DNA of 64,000 bases from an uncultured Pelagibacteraceae bacterium (GCA_902574695.1 CACGON010000004.1:1-64000), one strand, 5' to 3'. Shown: positions 19,379 to 27,478, counted from the stretch's first letter. Program-made: numbers and translations. The notes: generated from the sequence alone by a model not told the origin.

Positions 19379-19406
19379 AATGTACACATTTTGTTCTCAT
19401 TGGCAA
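19379..19406 (-). promoter_or_regulatory. Candidate recA promoter
   Basis: On the minus strand, TTGCCA (19401-19406) and TACATT (19379-19384) are 16 bp apart, a fair sigma70-type promoter just upstream of recA. Transcription would begin near 19372. The candidate SOS site at 19382-19396 lies almost entirely in the spacer between the two hexamers, where bound LexA would block RNA polymerase. Confidence 0.5.
19382..19396 (-). promoter_or_regulatory. Candidate SOS (LexA) box of recA
   Basis: The minus strand reads GAACAAAATGTGTAC, a GAAC-N7-GTAC site with one mismatch to the alphaproteobacterial SOS consensus GAAC-N7-GAAC. It matches 12 of 15 bases of the umuD site at 22229-22243, including the first nine in a row. 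Its position within the candidate recA promoter supports a repressor-binding role. Confidence 0.6.
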
Positions 19407-19450
19407 GAAATTAATTGTTCTCGAAGATTATTAAGGAAAATAGCCTTTAA

Positions 19451-20746
19451 TTAATTAAAAGTTAAATAACGAGCATTTAAAAGCCCAACAGATTTAAGAA
19501 GTTGAAATTGTGAGAGAAGGTAATCTCTTTCAGATTTTGCAAGACTAACTTTTGCATCTAGCAATATTGAGTTAGATTGAAGCACATCTAATGTTGATCT
19601 ACCTTGTCCACTTTCATATTCTGCAGTGATTCCCTCGTTTGCAATCTCTGCTGCCTTTACCTGAAGTTTCACTGCTTCTAATACACTTTTTGACGACTGA
19701 AGATTTGACCAAGCACTTGCTACATTCGAGTCATTCAATTTTACAGCATTTTCATAAAGAAGTTGTTTTCTATTTCTTAAATTTTTGGATTTTGATAAAC
19801 TTGCATAATTCTTTCCTCCTGAAAAAATAGGCCATGTAATAGTTGCTTCTAAGGTTTCTTTATCTTGTTGATCATAAGTTGAACTCAAATCATCGGTTTC
19901 TTTCGTCTCAAAGGACAATGATGCAGAGGGTGATAAATCAGATTGTGCTATTTGAACATCTTTCTTTGATTGCTCAAATTCTAATTTTGAAATTATTAAA
20001 TTTGGGTTTGAGTTTTTTGATAAATTTATTGATTTTTCTAGTGATGTTGGAATTTTCAAGTTCATAGTAATATCCTTTTCCAGTTGAAAAGTATCACTTA
20101 AAGGGCCAATTATAGTCTCATAATTAAGTTTGGCAGTTACAACATCGTTTTTTGCTTGAATAAATTTAGCTTCAGCTTCAGCTAAAGAGGATTCCGATTG
20201 TGCCAAATCAGCTAATGTTACTTGTCCTCTATCAAGACGTACCTGGTCCATCTCAACTTGTCTCTCAATTAAATTTAAATTTTGTTGATAAATTAAATAT
20301 TTTTCATTAGCATATATTGCTCCTGAAAATGCATCAACAGCTTTAAGCAAAGTATTTTGCTCTACTTGTAAAAGTTTTGCATCAGCCACTGCTAAGCCAA
20401 TTTTATTTTTTTCATAATCTGCAATTCCTCCAAAACCTTGAAAGATTTTTTGCTCAATTTTGATTGATTGAGTCTCAGGATTAACATCATTAATTGTTGC
20501 GTTACTACCATCTTGATTAGTTAGTTTTGACGTATCTTGACTACTTTTAGTTCCAGACAGTGTTACAGATGGTAAAAATTCACTTTTAGAAATATTTAAA
20601 TCTTGCTTTGATGCTTTAATATTTTCTCTTTCAGCATTCAATTCAGGATTTTTTTTAAATGCTAATGATAAAGCATCAGATAAATTGATTGCATATGAAT
20701 TCGATAAATAGAAAAATATAAATAAAGTTAAAATTATTTTTTTCAT
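19451..20746 (-). CDS. tolC: TolC-family outer-membrane efflux protein
   Basis: This 431-residue protein has an N-terminal signal peptide (MKKIILTLFIFFYLSNSYA) followed by the duplicated outer-membrane efflux domain, each half rich in long helices (LSDALSLAFKKNPELNAERENIKASKQDLNISKS; YESGQGRSTLDVLQSNSILLDAKVSLAKSERDYLLSQFQLLKSVG). TolC trimers form the exit duct of tripartite pumps and type I secretion. No inner-membrane partner gene is adjacent, so the partner is unknown. It overlaps the end of the kinase-like gene by 4 bp and is followed by recA. Confidence 0.88.
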   Translation of the reverse strand: MKKIILTLFIFFYLSNSYAINLSDALSLAFKKNPELNAERENIKASKQDLNISKSEFLPSVTLSGTKSSQDTSKLTNQDGSNATINDVNPETQSIKIEQKIFQGFGGIADYEKNKIGLAVADAKLLQVEQNTLLKAVDAFSGAIYANEKYLIYQQNLNLIERQVEMDQVRLDRGQVTLADLAQSESSLAEAEAKFIQAKNDVVTAKLNYETIIGPLSDTFQLEKDITMNLKIPTSLEKSINLSKNSNPNLIISKLEFEQSKKDVQIAQSDLSPSASLSFETKETDDLSSTYDQQDKETLEATITWPIFSGGKNYASLSKSKNLRNRKQLLYENAVKLNDSNVASAWSNLQSSKSVLEAVKLQVKAAEIANEGITAEYESGQGRSTLDVLQSNSILLDAKVSLAKSERDYLLSQFQLLKSVGLLNARYLTFN

Positions 20747-21666
20747 TTTTTAAACTTAATATTTTTAATTTCGTGGTTTTGATTTAATGAAAAAACAATT
20801 GAAGCAAATTTTGGTGCTTCTTTAAACATGTGTTCAGTTATTCTTTGATAAGTCATCATAAAATTTAAAACTTCATTGTTACTCATGATTTTTGAATTTT
20901 TTCTACTTTTATTATTTAAATATAATTTTTTTTCTTGTTTTAATCTCCATTTCCTTAATAAACTAAAATCTTTTGCTTTCAAATATAAAAAATAATCAAA
21001 GAATTTATGCATTGATTTATATTTTTTATTAAGTTGATTATTTACATATTTTCTCCATTTCAGTTTTTGATCATCATCACGCTCAATAGTGTTTATTGGT
21101 TTTTTTAAATTTTTTATTTTTTGTGGGGACGAGCCTACACACCATCCTTCTAATATTACAATATGAGGTTTTTTTTTTATTTTATACCATTTATCTCTTT
21201 TTATCCTATCATCAATAGATTTATCAAATTTCGGTAACAGTAGAGGTGAAAATCTTTTCTTTGAAATCTTTCTAAAAAAATTTAAAATTATATCTACGTC
21301 GTGTGTTCCTGGAACACCTCTTGTCATCAGCAGAGGATGCACTTTTTTAGCTAATATCATTCTATCTTTTCTGGTTTTATAAAAGTCATCAATAGATATT
21401 TTAAATACTATCAATTTAAAATATTTTTCTAAAATAATCTTAATTAAAGATGAAATAGTAGTTTTTCCAGTACCCTGCCCACCTGCTAAACCTATTATCA
21501 TTGTATTTTTTTTCACTCTATTTGCCAACCAAAAGCATGCTGGAATTAAAAAAGATTTAATCATTTTATCTTTTTTTTTGAATTTTTCAGTTCTTGTTTC
21601 TTGGCTTGATATAAATTTAATACAGTCTTTTTTTACTTTTGAGTAACATAAGTTTACTGGATGCAT
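20743..21666 (-). CDS. P-loop kinase resembling D-glycerate 3-kinase (plant/cyanobacterial type)
   Basis: This 307-residue protein has a Walker A motif (GLAGGQGTGKTT) near residue 60 followed by ISIDDFYKTRKDR, MTRGVPGTHDVD and ILEGWCVG. This series is typical of the GLYK-type glycerate 3-kinase/uridine-kinase-like family. Glycerate 3-kinase returns glycerate from photorespiration or C2 metabolism to 3-phosphoglycerate, which would suit an oligotroph using glycolate. The substrate is inferred from family similarity only. It overlaps the TolC gene by 4 bp. Confidence 0.7.
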   Translation of the reverse strand: MHPVNLCYSKVKKDCIKFISSQETRTEKFKKKDKMIKSFLIPACFWLANRVKKNTMIIGLAGGQGTGKTTISSLIKIILEKYFKLIVFKISIDDFYKTRKDRMILAKKVHPLLMTRGVPGTHDVDIILNFFRKISKKRFSPLLLPKFDKSIDDRIKRDKWYKIKKKPHIVILEGWCVGSSPQKIKNLKKPINTIERDDDQKLKWRKYVNNQLNKKYKSMHKFFDYFLYLKAKDFSLLRKWRLKQEKKLYLNNKSRKNSKIMSNNEVLNFMMTYQRITEHMFKEAPKFASIVFSLNQNHEIKNIKFKK

Positions 21667-21671
21667 AAAAA

Positions 21672-22040
21672 TTAATTCTTTTTATCCAAGGGGTGATTTA
21701 TTCCATCAAAAATTTCTATATCATCTAATTTATATGGATCTACACCTTCAATACATGCAGCATTAATCCCATACATATTTGGATTACTTCTCATTTTATG
21801 ATGAGTATAAATTCCACAAATTTTACAAAAATAATGTTCGGCTACTTTGGTATGGTACTGATATTTTGTTAATTGTTCACTGCCATTTTTTATTTGTAGA
21901 TCTTTGACCTCTACAAAAGTCATAACAGTTCCTTTTCTTTTACAAAGAGTACAATTGCATCTTCTTTTAGTTTTTAATCCTTCTTTAGGAAGTTGTATTT
22001 CTCCTTGTACTTCCCCACAATGACATGACAGTTTTTTCAT
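21672..22040 (-). CDS. GFA-family (glutathione-dependent formaldehyde-activating-like) zinc protein
   Basis: This 122-residue protein has the Mss4-like GFA fold signature with its zinc-binding cysteines: SCHCGEVQGEI, CNCTLCKR and HYFCKICGIYTHH. The family is named after an enzyme that forms S-hydroxymethylglutathione, but most members are uncharacterised, so the activity here is unknown. It starts just left of the 207-bp regulatory region in front of umuD and is divergent from it. Confidence 0.82.
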   Translation of the reverse strand: MKKLSCHCGEVQGEIQLPKEGLKTKRRCNCTLCKRKGTVMTFVEVKDLQIKNGSEQLTKYQYHTKVAEHYFCKICGIYTHHKMRSNPNMYGINAACIEGVDPYKLDDIEIFDGINHPLDKKN

Positions 22041-22109
22041 AAAGTTTATATTGAATACACCATGTAAAATTTCTTTTCATTTTTATTTTAATCCCACTTT
22101 TGGTGATAG

Positions 22110-22118
22110 TTATCCACA
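22110..22118 (+). other. Perfect DnaA-box-like 9-mer
   Basis: TTATCCACA matches the E. coli DnaA consensus exactly. It is flanked by ATAGT and ACTAT, which form an inverted repeat around it. Only one copy is seen in the 207-bp gap between the GFA gene and umuD, so an origin is not supported. A regulatory DnaA site or chance are both possible. Confidence 0.3.
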
Positions 22119-22158
22119 ACTATACACGATATAGTTTTCAATGTTCACGTTTTGATTC

Positions 22159-22181
22159 ACTTTTGATTCAGTTACAGACTC
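22159..22181. repeat. Tandem TTTTGATTCA direct repeat
   Basis: TTTTGATTCA occurs twice in tandem with one intervening base, in the gap upstream of the umuD promoter and of the divergent GFA gene. A regulator site is possible, but nothing else supports a function. Confidence 0.35.
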
Positions 22182-22195
22182 AAAATACAACCTAT

Positions 22196-22223
22196 TTGAC
22201 ACTTACTAAGTAAGTGATATATT
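22196..22223 (+). promoter_or_regulatory. umuDC promoter
   Basis: A consensus TTGACA (22196-22201) and TATATT (22218-22223) are 16 bp apart, predicting a start near 22230. A 7-bp perfect inverted repeat with a 3-bp centre (CACTTAC-TAA-GTAAGTG, 22200-22216) fills most of the spacer, and the SOS box follows over the start site. Confidence 0.65.
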
Positions 22224-22228
22224 AATAA

Positions 22229-22243
22229 GAACAAAATAAGAAC
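22229..22243 (+). promoter_or_regulatory. SOS (LexA) box of umuDC
   Basis: GAACAAAATAAGAAC is an exact match to the alphaproteobacterial LexA operator GAAC-N7-GAAC. It covers the predicted transcription start and ends 4 bp before the umuD ATG, so repressor bound here would block initiation. Together with the related recA site it supports LexA control of both transcripts. Confidence 0.85.
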
Positions 22244-22247
22244 ATTT

Positions 22248-22643
22248 ATGAAGCTAACTATACCTTACTATTTACATAAAGCAGGAGCTGGTTTTCCGTC
22301 TCCCGCGACTGACTATATAGAAGAAGATATCGATCTAAATGTACACTTAATAAAAAATGTTCCAGCAACTTTTGTAATAAGAGTTCAGGGAAAATCAATG
22401 ATAGATGTTGGTATCAATGATGGAGATATATTGGTTGTTGATAAAAGTTTAACACCTAGAAATTTTTCAACTGTAATTGCAAACGTACATGATGAATTGG
22501 TTGTTAAAAGTTTTGTTCAAGAAAGAGAAAAAAAATTTTTATCGTCTGGGTCTAAAAATTTTAAAGATAGAATTTTAATTAATGAAGAAGAAGATATTTT
22601 TATTTGGGGAGTTGTAACTTATGTCATCCACTCAGTTTACTAG
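22248..22643 (+). CDS. umuD: UmuD, S24-family self-cleaving subunit of DNA polymerase V
   Basis: This 131-residue protein is too short for LexA and lacks its helix-turn-helix domain. The cleavage region AGAGFPSPATDY near residue 14 aligns with the CGFPSPAADY site of E. coli UmuD. The catalytic serine is in GKSMID and the lysine in LVVKSF. RecA filament-stimulated cleavage would give UmuD', which joins UmuC as an error-prone polymerase. It overlaps umuC by 23 bp. Confidence 0.93.
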   Translation: MKLTIPYYLHKAGAGFPSPATDYIEEDIDLNVHLIKNVPATFVIRVQGKSMIDVGINDGDILVVDKSLTPRNFSTVIANVHDELVVKSFVQEREKKFLSSGSKNFKDRILINEEEDIFIWGVVTYVIHSVY

Positions 22644-23901
22644 GAAAATAGCACTAGTTGATTGTAATTCTTTTTACGTATCTTGTGAAAGATTATTCAA
22701 TCCAAAAATAAGAAAGAAACCTGTGGTAGTTTTATCTAATAATGATGGTTGTATTATTTCGAGATCAAATGAAGCAAAAGCTTTAGGTATTAAAATGGGC
22801 GAACCATATTTTAAAGCAAAAAATATAATTATAAAAAATAATGTTTACGTATTTTCATCAAATTACTCACTATATGGGGATTTGTCGAGAAGGGTAATGC
22901 GGACTCTTAAAAGATTTAATTCTGCAATAGAAGTTTATTCAATTGACGAGGCGTTTATGGATTTATCTAACTTTTCTGATCAAGAAGTTGAAGAAGTTGG
23001 AAAAGAGATTAGAAACACTATTTTGCAATGGACTGGTATACCAACCAGTATCGGAATAGCAAAAACTAAAACTTTAAGTAAAATTGCAAATCATATTGCA
23101 AAAAAGAAACAATCAGGAGTTACTAGTTTAATTGGAATAGAAAATATTGACCCAATATTAGAAAAAGTAGAAATAAATGATATTTGGGGAGTTGGAAAGC
23201 AGCTAACTAAATTTTATCAAAAGAATGGAATTTATAATGCTAAACAACTTAAAAATAAATCTAATACATGGATTAAAAAATGTTCAAATGTTTTAAGTTC
23301 GAGAACTGCAATGGAATTGCGAGGTATTCCTTGTATAGATTTAGAAACAACAGCAACTAAAAGAAAAAGCTGTGTAGTATCAAGATCATTTGGAAAAAGA
23401 GTTGAAAATTTTCAAGAATTAAAAGAGGCAGTTGCAAACTATTGTTTAAACGCTTCAGAAAAAATTAGGTCAGAGTCTTTAGTTGCAAAAGCAATTACTG
23501 TATTCGTTAGAACAAGCCCATTTCAAAGAAATTTTGGATATTATTCAAATTCAAAAACAATTGATTTTCCAATAGCTACGAATAATAGCATTGAAACAGT
23601 CAAAGCAGCAGTTTCAATTTTAGAAAATATTTATAAAGATGGTTATAGATATCAGAAAGCAGGGGTAATGCTCACAGGACTATCAAATTCAGATGGAAAG
23701 AAGAATTTATTTTCATCAGAAAAAGACTTAAAAATAAATAATTTAATGAGATCAATTGATAATACGAATTATAGATATGGTAGATCTACTTTAAGTCTTG
23801 CGAGTGCGGGTATTCATAAAAAATGGAATATGAGAAGAGAGCATTCTTCAAAAATAGATACTGCAGATTTTTACTGCCTACCAAAAATAAGAGCTATTTA
23901 G
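22621..23901 (+). CDS. umuC: UmuC, Y-family DNA polymerase V catalytic subunit
   Basis: This 426-residue Y-family polymerase has VDCNSFYVSCERLF (first catalytic aspartate), VYSIDEAFMDL (the SIDE motif), the helix-hairpin-helix region (IWGVGKQLTKFYQKNGI) and the little-finger domain. Near the C terminus, KKNLFS aligns with the beta-clamp-binding QLNLF of E. coli UmuC. The enzyme performs mutagenic translesion synthesis with UmuD'. It ends convergent with the alginate-lyase-like gene with an 8-bp overlap. Confidence 0.95.
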   Translation: MSSTQFTRKIALVDCNSFYVSCERLFNPKIRKKPVVVLSNNDGCIISRSNEAKALGIKMGEPYFKAKNIIIKNNVYVFSSNYSLYGDLSRRVMRTLKRFNSAIEVYSIDEAFMDLSNFSDQEVEEVGKEIRNTILQWTGIPTSIGIAKTKTLSKIANHIAKKKQSGVTSLIGIENIDPILEKVEINDIWGVGKQLTKFYQKNGIYNAKQLKNKSNTWIKKCSNVLSSRTAMELRGIPCIDLETTATKRKSCVVSRSFGKRVENFQELKEAVANYCLNASEKIRSESLVAKAITVFVRTSPFQRNFGYYSNSKTIDFPIATNNSIETVKAAVSILENIYKDGYRYQKAGVMLTGLSNSDGKKNLFSSEKDLKINNLMRSIDNTNYRYGRSTLSLASAGIHKKWNMRREHSSKIDTADFYCLPKIRAI

Positions 23902-25081
23902 TAAAATGACAATTGGGCTCTACAACCGTCCATGAGGCACTACCAAAGCCTTTCTTATTAATATTTAAATAAGCATTAACTATCTTGCTTTGATAAGAAT
24001 TAAGTTCATTCTTATTATTAGACCAATTTTTTAATCTCTGAATGTTTTCGTGATCAGGAAACCTAGTAGCATAAGCATATAACCAGCCCCAATTACTGCC
24101 AGAATTTGAGCTTAAGTCCTGAATTTTATGATTTTTAGCAGGTCCTGGCCATCTATTTTCTTTAGCGTATTTAAATACAATTTCATTATTCTCTGTAAAG
24201 TCGATAAAAAATTTAACAATATTATGATAATTTTTTCCTTTAAACTCATAGTTCCAAATATTGTACCCCTGATTTTCAGCAATGATTGCTATCACAGCTA
24301 AAGCATTCATAGCTCTAGCTTGATAAAACATTGCTCGTCCACCTCTTCTGGTTTCAATTGGCATGCTGCCATCTTTTCTTTGATATTTAATTGCAGCTTC
24401 ATAATTTTTAAAAGCTTTCCTAAACAGTTTACTGTCGTTTAAAAGAACTCCTAATTCCATATGAGCTACTGCAGATGATAAAGCGTGGTTATGTGCTCTT
24501 CTAGGAGTTCCAGCAGCACCACCATAATCGTAATTTTTTAAGCCGTACATCAAATGTTGATTTTTTTTAACAATTTTTTTAAACCAATCTTTAATTATTT
24601 TATCATCACTTTCATTTACATTAATTATTTGTTTTGCAAATGAATATGCGGCCATCATTGGTGAGGCTATATAAAGATTTACAGTCAATGTATCATTCCA
24701 ATGTCTTCCCTCATTATCGGATGGGCCTGTTCTTTTTGCTGCATTTGCATTTGCCCAATCCAAAATAACTCTCACAACATTTTCACATGCTTCGATATTT
24801 CCTCCTCCACATGGAAAGCTAAAGTTTTCAAACTTATTTTGAGCATGATTAAATCTGTTATCAAGACCATACCCTGATGGCGCTTCTACTTTAAGCACTG
24901 GTTTAACAAAGTTAGTTTCTGGACTTACATACATCTTGGTTTGACAATTTTTTAAATTACTAGGTATTTTAAAAATTATTTCTGGATAAGTAACTTTAGA
25001 TTTTTTTTTAATATTTTTAAAATCCGCATAAAGATCTGACGAGATTAAAAAAAATATTAATGAGAGTATAATTTTAATCAT
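23894..25081 (-). CDS. Alginate-lyase-like exported polysaccharide lyase
   Basis: This 395-residue protein has a signal peptide (MIKIILSLIFFLISSDLYA) and an alpha/alpha-toroid-like helical domain of the alginate lyase family type. The key stretch RRAHNHALSSAVAHMELGVLLND near residue 200 matches the asparagine-histidine active-site block of such lyases, and later ETRRGGRAMFYQARAMNALAVIA is also typical. It is predicted periplasmic. Substrate is unknown. Its neighbours on the same strand are a GT2, a small membrane peptide and a GT39-like protein, so processing of a glycan made by this cluster is more likely than scavenging seaweed alginate. It overlaps the GT2 gene by 8 bp. Confidence 0.7.
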   Translation of the reverse strand: MIKIILSLIFFLISSDLYADFKNIKKKSKVTYPEIIFKIPSNLKNCQTKMYVSPETNFVKPVLKVEAPSGYGLDNRFNHAQNKFENFSFPCGGGNIEACENVVRVILDWANANAAKRTGPSDNEGRHWNDTLTVNLYIASPMMAAYSFAKQIINVNESDDKIIKDWFKKIVKKNQHLMYGLKNYDYGGAAGTPRRAHNHALSSAVAHMELGVLLNDSKLFRKAFKNYEAAIKYQRKDGSMPIETRRGGRAMFYQARAMNALAVIAIIAENQGYNIWNYEFKGKNYHNIVKFFIDFTENNEIVFKYAKENRWPGPAKNHKIQDLSSNSGSNWGWLYAYATRFPDHENIQRLKNWSNNKNELNSYQSKIVNAYLNINKKGFGSASWTVVEPNCHFTK

Positions 25082-25949
25082 TTTTTATAACTTCTATATC
25101 TGAAATATTCTCAAGACACTTATCATATTCCTGCATATTCTCTCTTTGAGACAATTTTAGAATTAAAATGTTAAAAATAATAATTAAAACTATTGGAAAA
25201 GATGTAATTATAGAAAAGTTATTTTGGATAATTAAAGAATATAAAATTATAAATCCTAAAGAACGAATTATAACATTTATCTTAAAAACACTTATAATTG
25301 AGAGTGAGTGAGTAATTAAATTATAGAAACTCATTTTTGATAAATCAAAATATCTCTTTCCTCTTATAGAGGGTATAGAGTCTCTTATTTTGGTAATCTT
25401 TACTAATGAAGCTGAATAGCAATTCCATGTTGCTTTCTCATTTATCATTTTTTTTACTACACTTTTAGGGATACATGTAAAATGACCAAACCTAATTAAT
25501 TTTCCAGTAAATATATAAGTAATAATTTTATGAACTTCGTAGCAAAATTTAAATATATTATTCTCTGATCTTTTTACTCGTTTGCCTACTACTGAAATAT
25601 TTGGATTTTTAATTATTTTTTCTACAAATTGAATAATTTCGTCAGGTCTATCTTCTCCATCTCCGTCCATTGGAATAACATAATCAAAATCCTCTTTTTC
25701 ATAAATATATTTAAGTCCAGCTGCATTACACCTTCCATGTCCACGATTACTAATCATATTAATAATTTTGATAGATTTTAGACTTTTGAAACTTAAAATA
25801 TTATCTGGTTTTTCTTGAGTAGATGCGTCATTAACAATTATAACTGAAAAATCAGCATTTATATCTTTAATAGCTATATCAATATTTTTAATTAAAAGTT
25901 TTACTGAATTCCAATCATTGAAGATAGGTATCAGTATTTTAATTTTCAT
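25074..25949 (-). CDS. Family 2 glycosyltransferase, dolichol/polyprenyl-phosphate sugar synthase-like
   Basis: This 291-residue protein has the GT2 nucleotide-sugar fold: KIKILIPIFNDWNSVKLLI, FSVIIVNDAST, and the metal motif YVIPMDGDGEDRPDEI near residue 95. The C-terminal 70 residues hold two hydrophobic helices. Such enzymes load a sugar onto undecaprenyl phosphate as donor for GT-C enzymes, and a GT39-like protein lies just upstream in the same operon. Donor identity is unknown. Confidence 0.78.
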   Translation of the reverse strand: MKIKILIPIFNDWNSVKLLIKNIDIAIKDINADFSVIIVNDASTQEKPDNILSFKSLKSIKIINMISNRGHGRCNAAGLKYIYEKEDFDYVIPMDGDGEDRPDEIIQFVEKIIKNPNISVVGKRVKRSENNIFKFCYEVHKIITYIFTGKLIRFGHFTCIPKSVVKKMINEKATWNCYSASLVKITKIRDSIPSIRGKRYFDLSKMSFYNLITHSLSIISVFKINVIIRSLGFIILYSLIIQNNFSIITSFPIVLIIIFNILILKLSQRENMQEYDKCLENISDIEVIKND

Positions 25950-25953
25950 AAGA

Positions 25954-26079
25954 TTAATTTACAGAATTTAAAAATCTTATTAAAGATACAAATATTCCAT
26001 GGCCTGAAATTTCTATAACGGCTATGACCACTATTATAAAAAGAGTTTTCTTTAATTTAGTATCAAAAAATTTATTCAT
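25954..26079 (-). CDS. 41-residue single-span membrane peptide (not in ORF track)
   Basis: This short frame reads MNKFFDTKLKKTLFIIVVIA..., a lysine-rich cytoplasmic start followed by one hydrophobic helix, and ends with TAA at 25954. Its ATG overlaps the stop codon of the GT39-like gene in an ATGA, and it ends 4 bp before the GT2 start, the pattern expected for a translationally coupled operon gene. It may help assemble or anchor the glycosyltransferases. No homologue is recognised. Confidence 0.55.
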   Translation of the reverse strand: MNKFFDTKLKKTLFIIVVIAVIEISGHGIFVSLIRFLNSVN

Positions 26080-27416
26080 TTCACTCCAATACAAATCTCA
26101 TCTAAACAAATATATTTACTATAACTATCTAATTTAGCTTTATCTACCTTTCCTTCCCAGGCTGGTCTCGATTTTAAATGATATGATAAGTTTCCAGCTA
26201 CCCATTCATCACCTAAAATGACATTTATTGTATCATTAAACTCAGTATCCCATTTTTTTTGAACTTTATCTGCAATTATCTTGCCTGGATAGTCTGTTCT
26301 TTTATCTTCTTTGATAATAGAGACAGATGCATAACCTATTGGAGATATTAAAAATAAAAATATAAAACACTTTGTGAATTTTTTAATATTGTTTAAATCT
26401 ATATACCTCTGAAAAATGTATACTAATAAAGTTCCAGAAAAAAGATAAAAAGGCGTCATCCACATTGTTCTAATTTTTGAACCACTTATAATTGATGTGA
26501 AAAGCATAAGACATATTGGTATTAAATTTACAATTAATAAAAATATAAATTTTTTATCTTTAAAATTTAAATTGAACTTTGGTTTTTTTATTGCAAAGTA
26601 AAATAGTATTAATGCTGGCAATATAATTAAAATTTGTTTTATTAAAAAGATAAAAGGGAATTTTAAGTGATTTATATAATTTACTTCTCCTAAACCAGCT
26701 CTAGAAAAAGCATATTTAATTGTTATAAAATCATTATTAAATAGCCAAATTAAATGTGGAATTAAAAGAACAAAAAATATCTCAATACATATTAAATATT
26801 TAAAATCGAATTTTTTATCTTTTAAAATTTTTATTTGATAAAAAAATAAAATTAAAATGGAAATCAAGAGATAGATAAATAAATATTTTGTTAGAAAACC
26901 TATTGCAGCAAAAACAGCTAAACAAAAAATGTCAAAAAGATTAATTTTTTTTCCCTCAAATATTTTCCAAGTATAAAAAACTGTAAGAGACCAAAAAGGT
27001 AATTGACAAACATTTACGTTAAATTCTGGTGTGGTGAAGTTATAAAAATATATACCTTCCAAAAGTATTACTGATAAAAAACTATATATTTTGTTTTCCA
27101 GTATCTTATCACTTACTTTAAAAACTATAAAAAATGAAAAAATAACAAAAATTTGACTGAGAAGGTAAAATGCCCAATCTTGATTACCAAATATAAAATA
27201 AAATAATTCTACAAAAAAAGCACTTGCGGGTGGGTGTTTACTGAAGCCCCAGTCTAAATTACTACCCCAGGCTAAGGCCTCTATCGTGTCTAGGGGTAAA
27301 TTTTCATTTGTTACTGAAGGAATCAGTGTCCAAATAAACAGATGCATTATTAGAAAAAGATAAAAATAATTTATTATTTTTTTTCTGTAATTAAACATTT
27401 GCTTGAATTTATACAA
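26076..27416 (-). CDS. GT39/ArnT-like membrane glycosyltransferase
   Basis: This 446-residue protein has about ten membrane helices. The first periplasmic loop, LPLDTIEALAWGSNLDWGFSKHPPASAFF, is the characteristic GT-C acidic loop of the PMT_2/ArnT family (acidic residue before W and the KHPP motif). A shorter periplasmic C-terminal tail follows (GDEWVAGNLSYHLKSRP). These enzymes transfer sugars from polyprenyl-phosphate donors on the periplasmic side, fitting the adjacent GT2 as donor synthase. The acceptor is unknown. Confidence 0.8.
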   Translation of the reverse strand: MYKFKQMFNYRKKIINYFYLFLIMHLFIWTLIPSVTNENLPLDTIEALAWGSNLDWGFSKHPPASAFFVELFYFIFGNQDWAFYLLSQIFVIFSFFIVFKVSDKILENKIYSFLSVILLEGIYFYNFTTPEFNVNVCQLPFWSLTVFYTWKIFEGKKINLFDIFCLAVFAAIGFLTKYLFIYLLISILILFFYQIKILKDKKFDFKYLICIEIFFVLLIPHLIWLFNNDFITIKYAFSRAGLGEVNYINHLKFPFIFLIKQILIILPALILFYFAIKKPKFNLNFKDKKFIFLLIVNLIPICLMLFTSIISGSKIRTMWMTPFYLFSGTLLVYIFQRYIDLNNIKKFTKCFIFLFLISPIGYASVSIIKEDKRTDYPGKIIADKVQKKWDTEFNDTINVILGDEWVAGNLSYHLKSRPAWEGKVDKAKLDSYSKYICLDEICIGVK

Positions 27417-27427
27417 TTAAACCAATC

Positions 27428-27455
27428 TTGACACTAATTAATTGCTGAATATACT
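27428..27455 (+). promoter_or_regulatory. dksA promoter
   Basis: A perfect TTGACA (27428-27433) and TATACT (27450-27455) are 16 bp apart, one of the best sigma70-type matches in the window. It lies in the 62-bp divergent gap, with a predicted start near 27462 and the dksA ATG at 27479. Confidence 0.65.
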
Positions 27456-27478
27456 CCCCAACGTTTAATCTAATAAAT

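Noticed and set aside
22041-22247. Replication origin in the GFA-umuD gap
   Set aside because: Only one DnaA box is present, and no cluster of boxes, dnaA/dnaN genes or origin-type layout is nearby.
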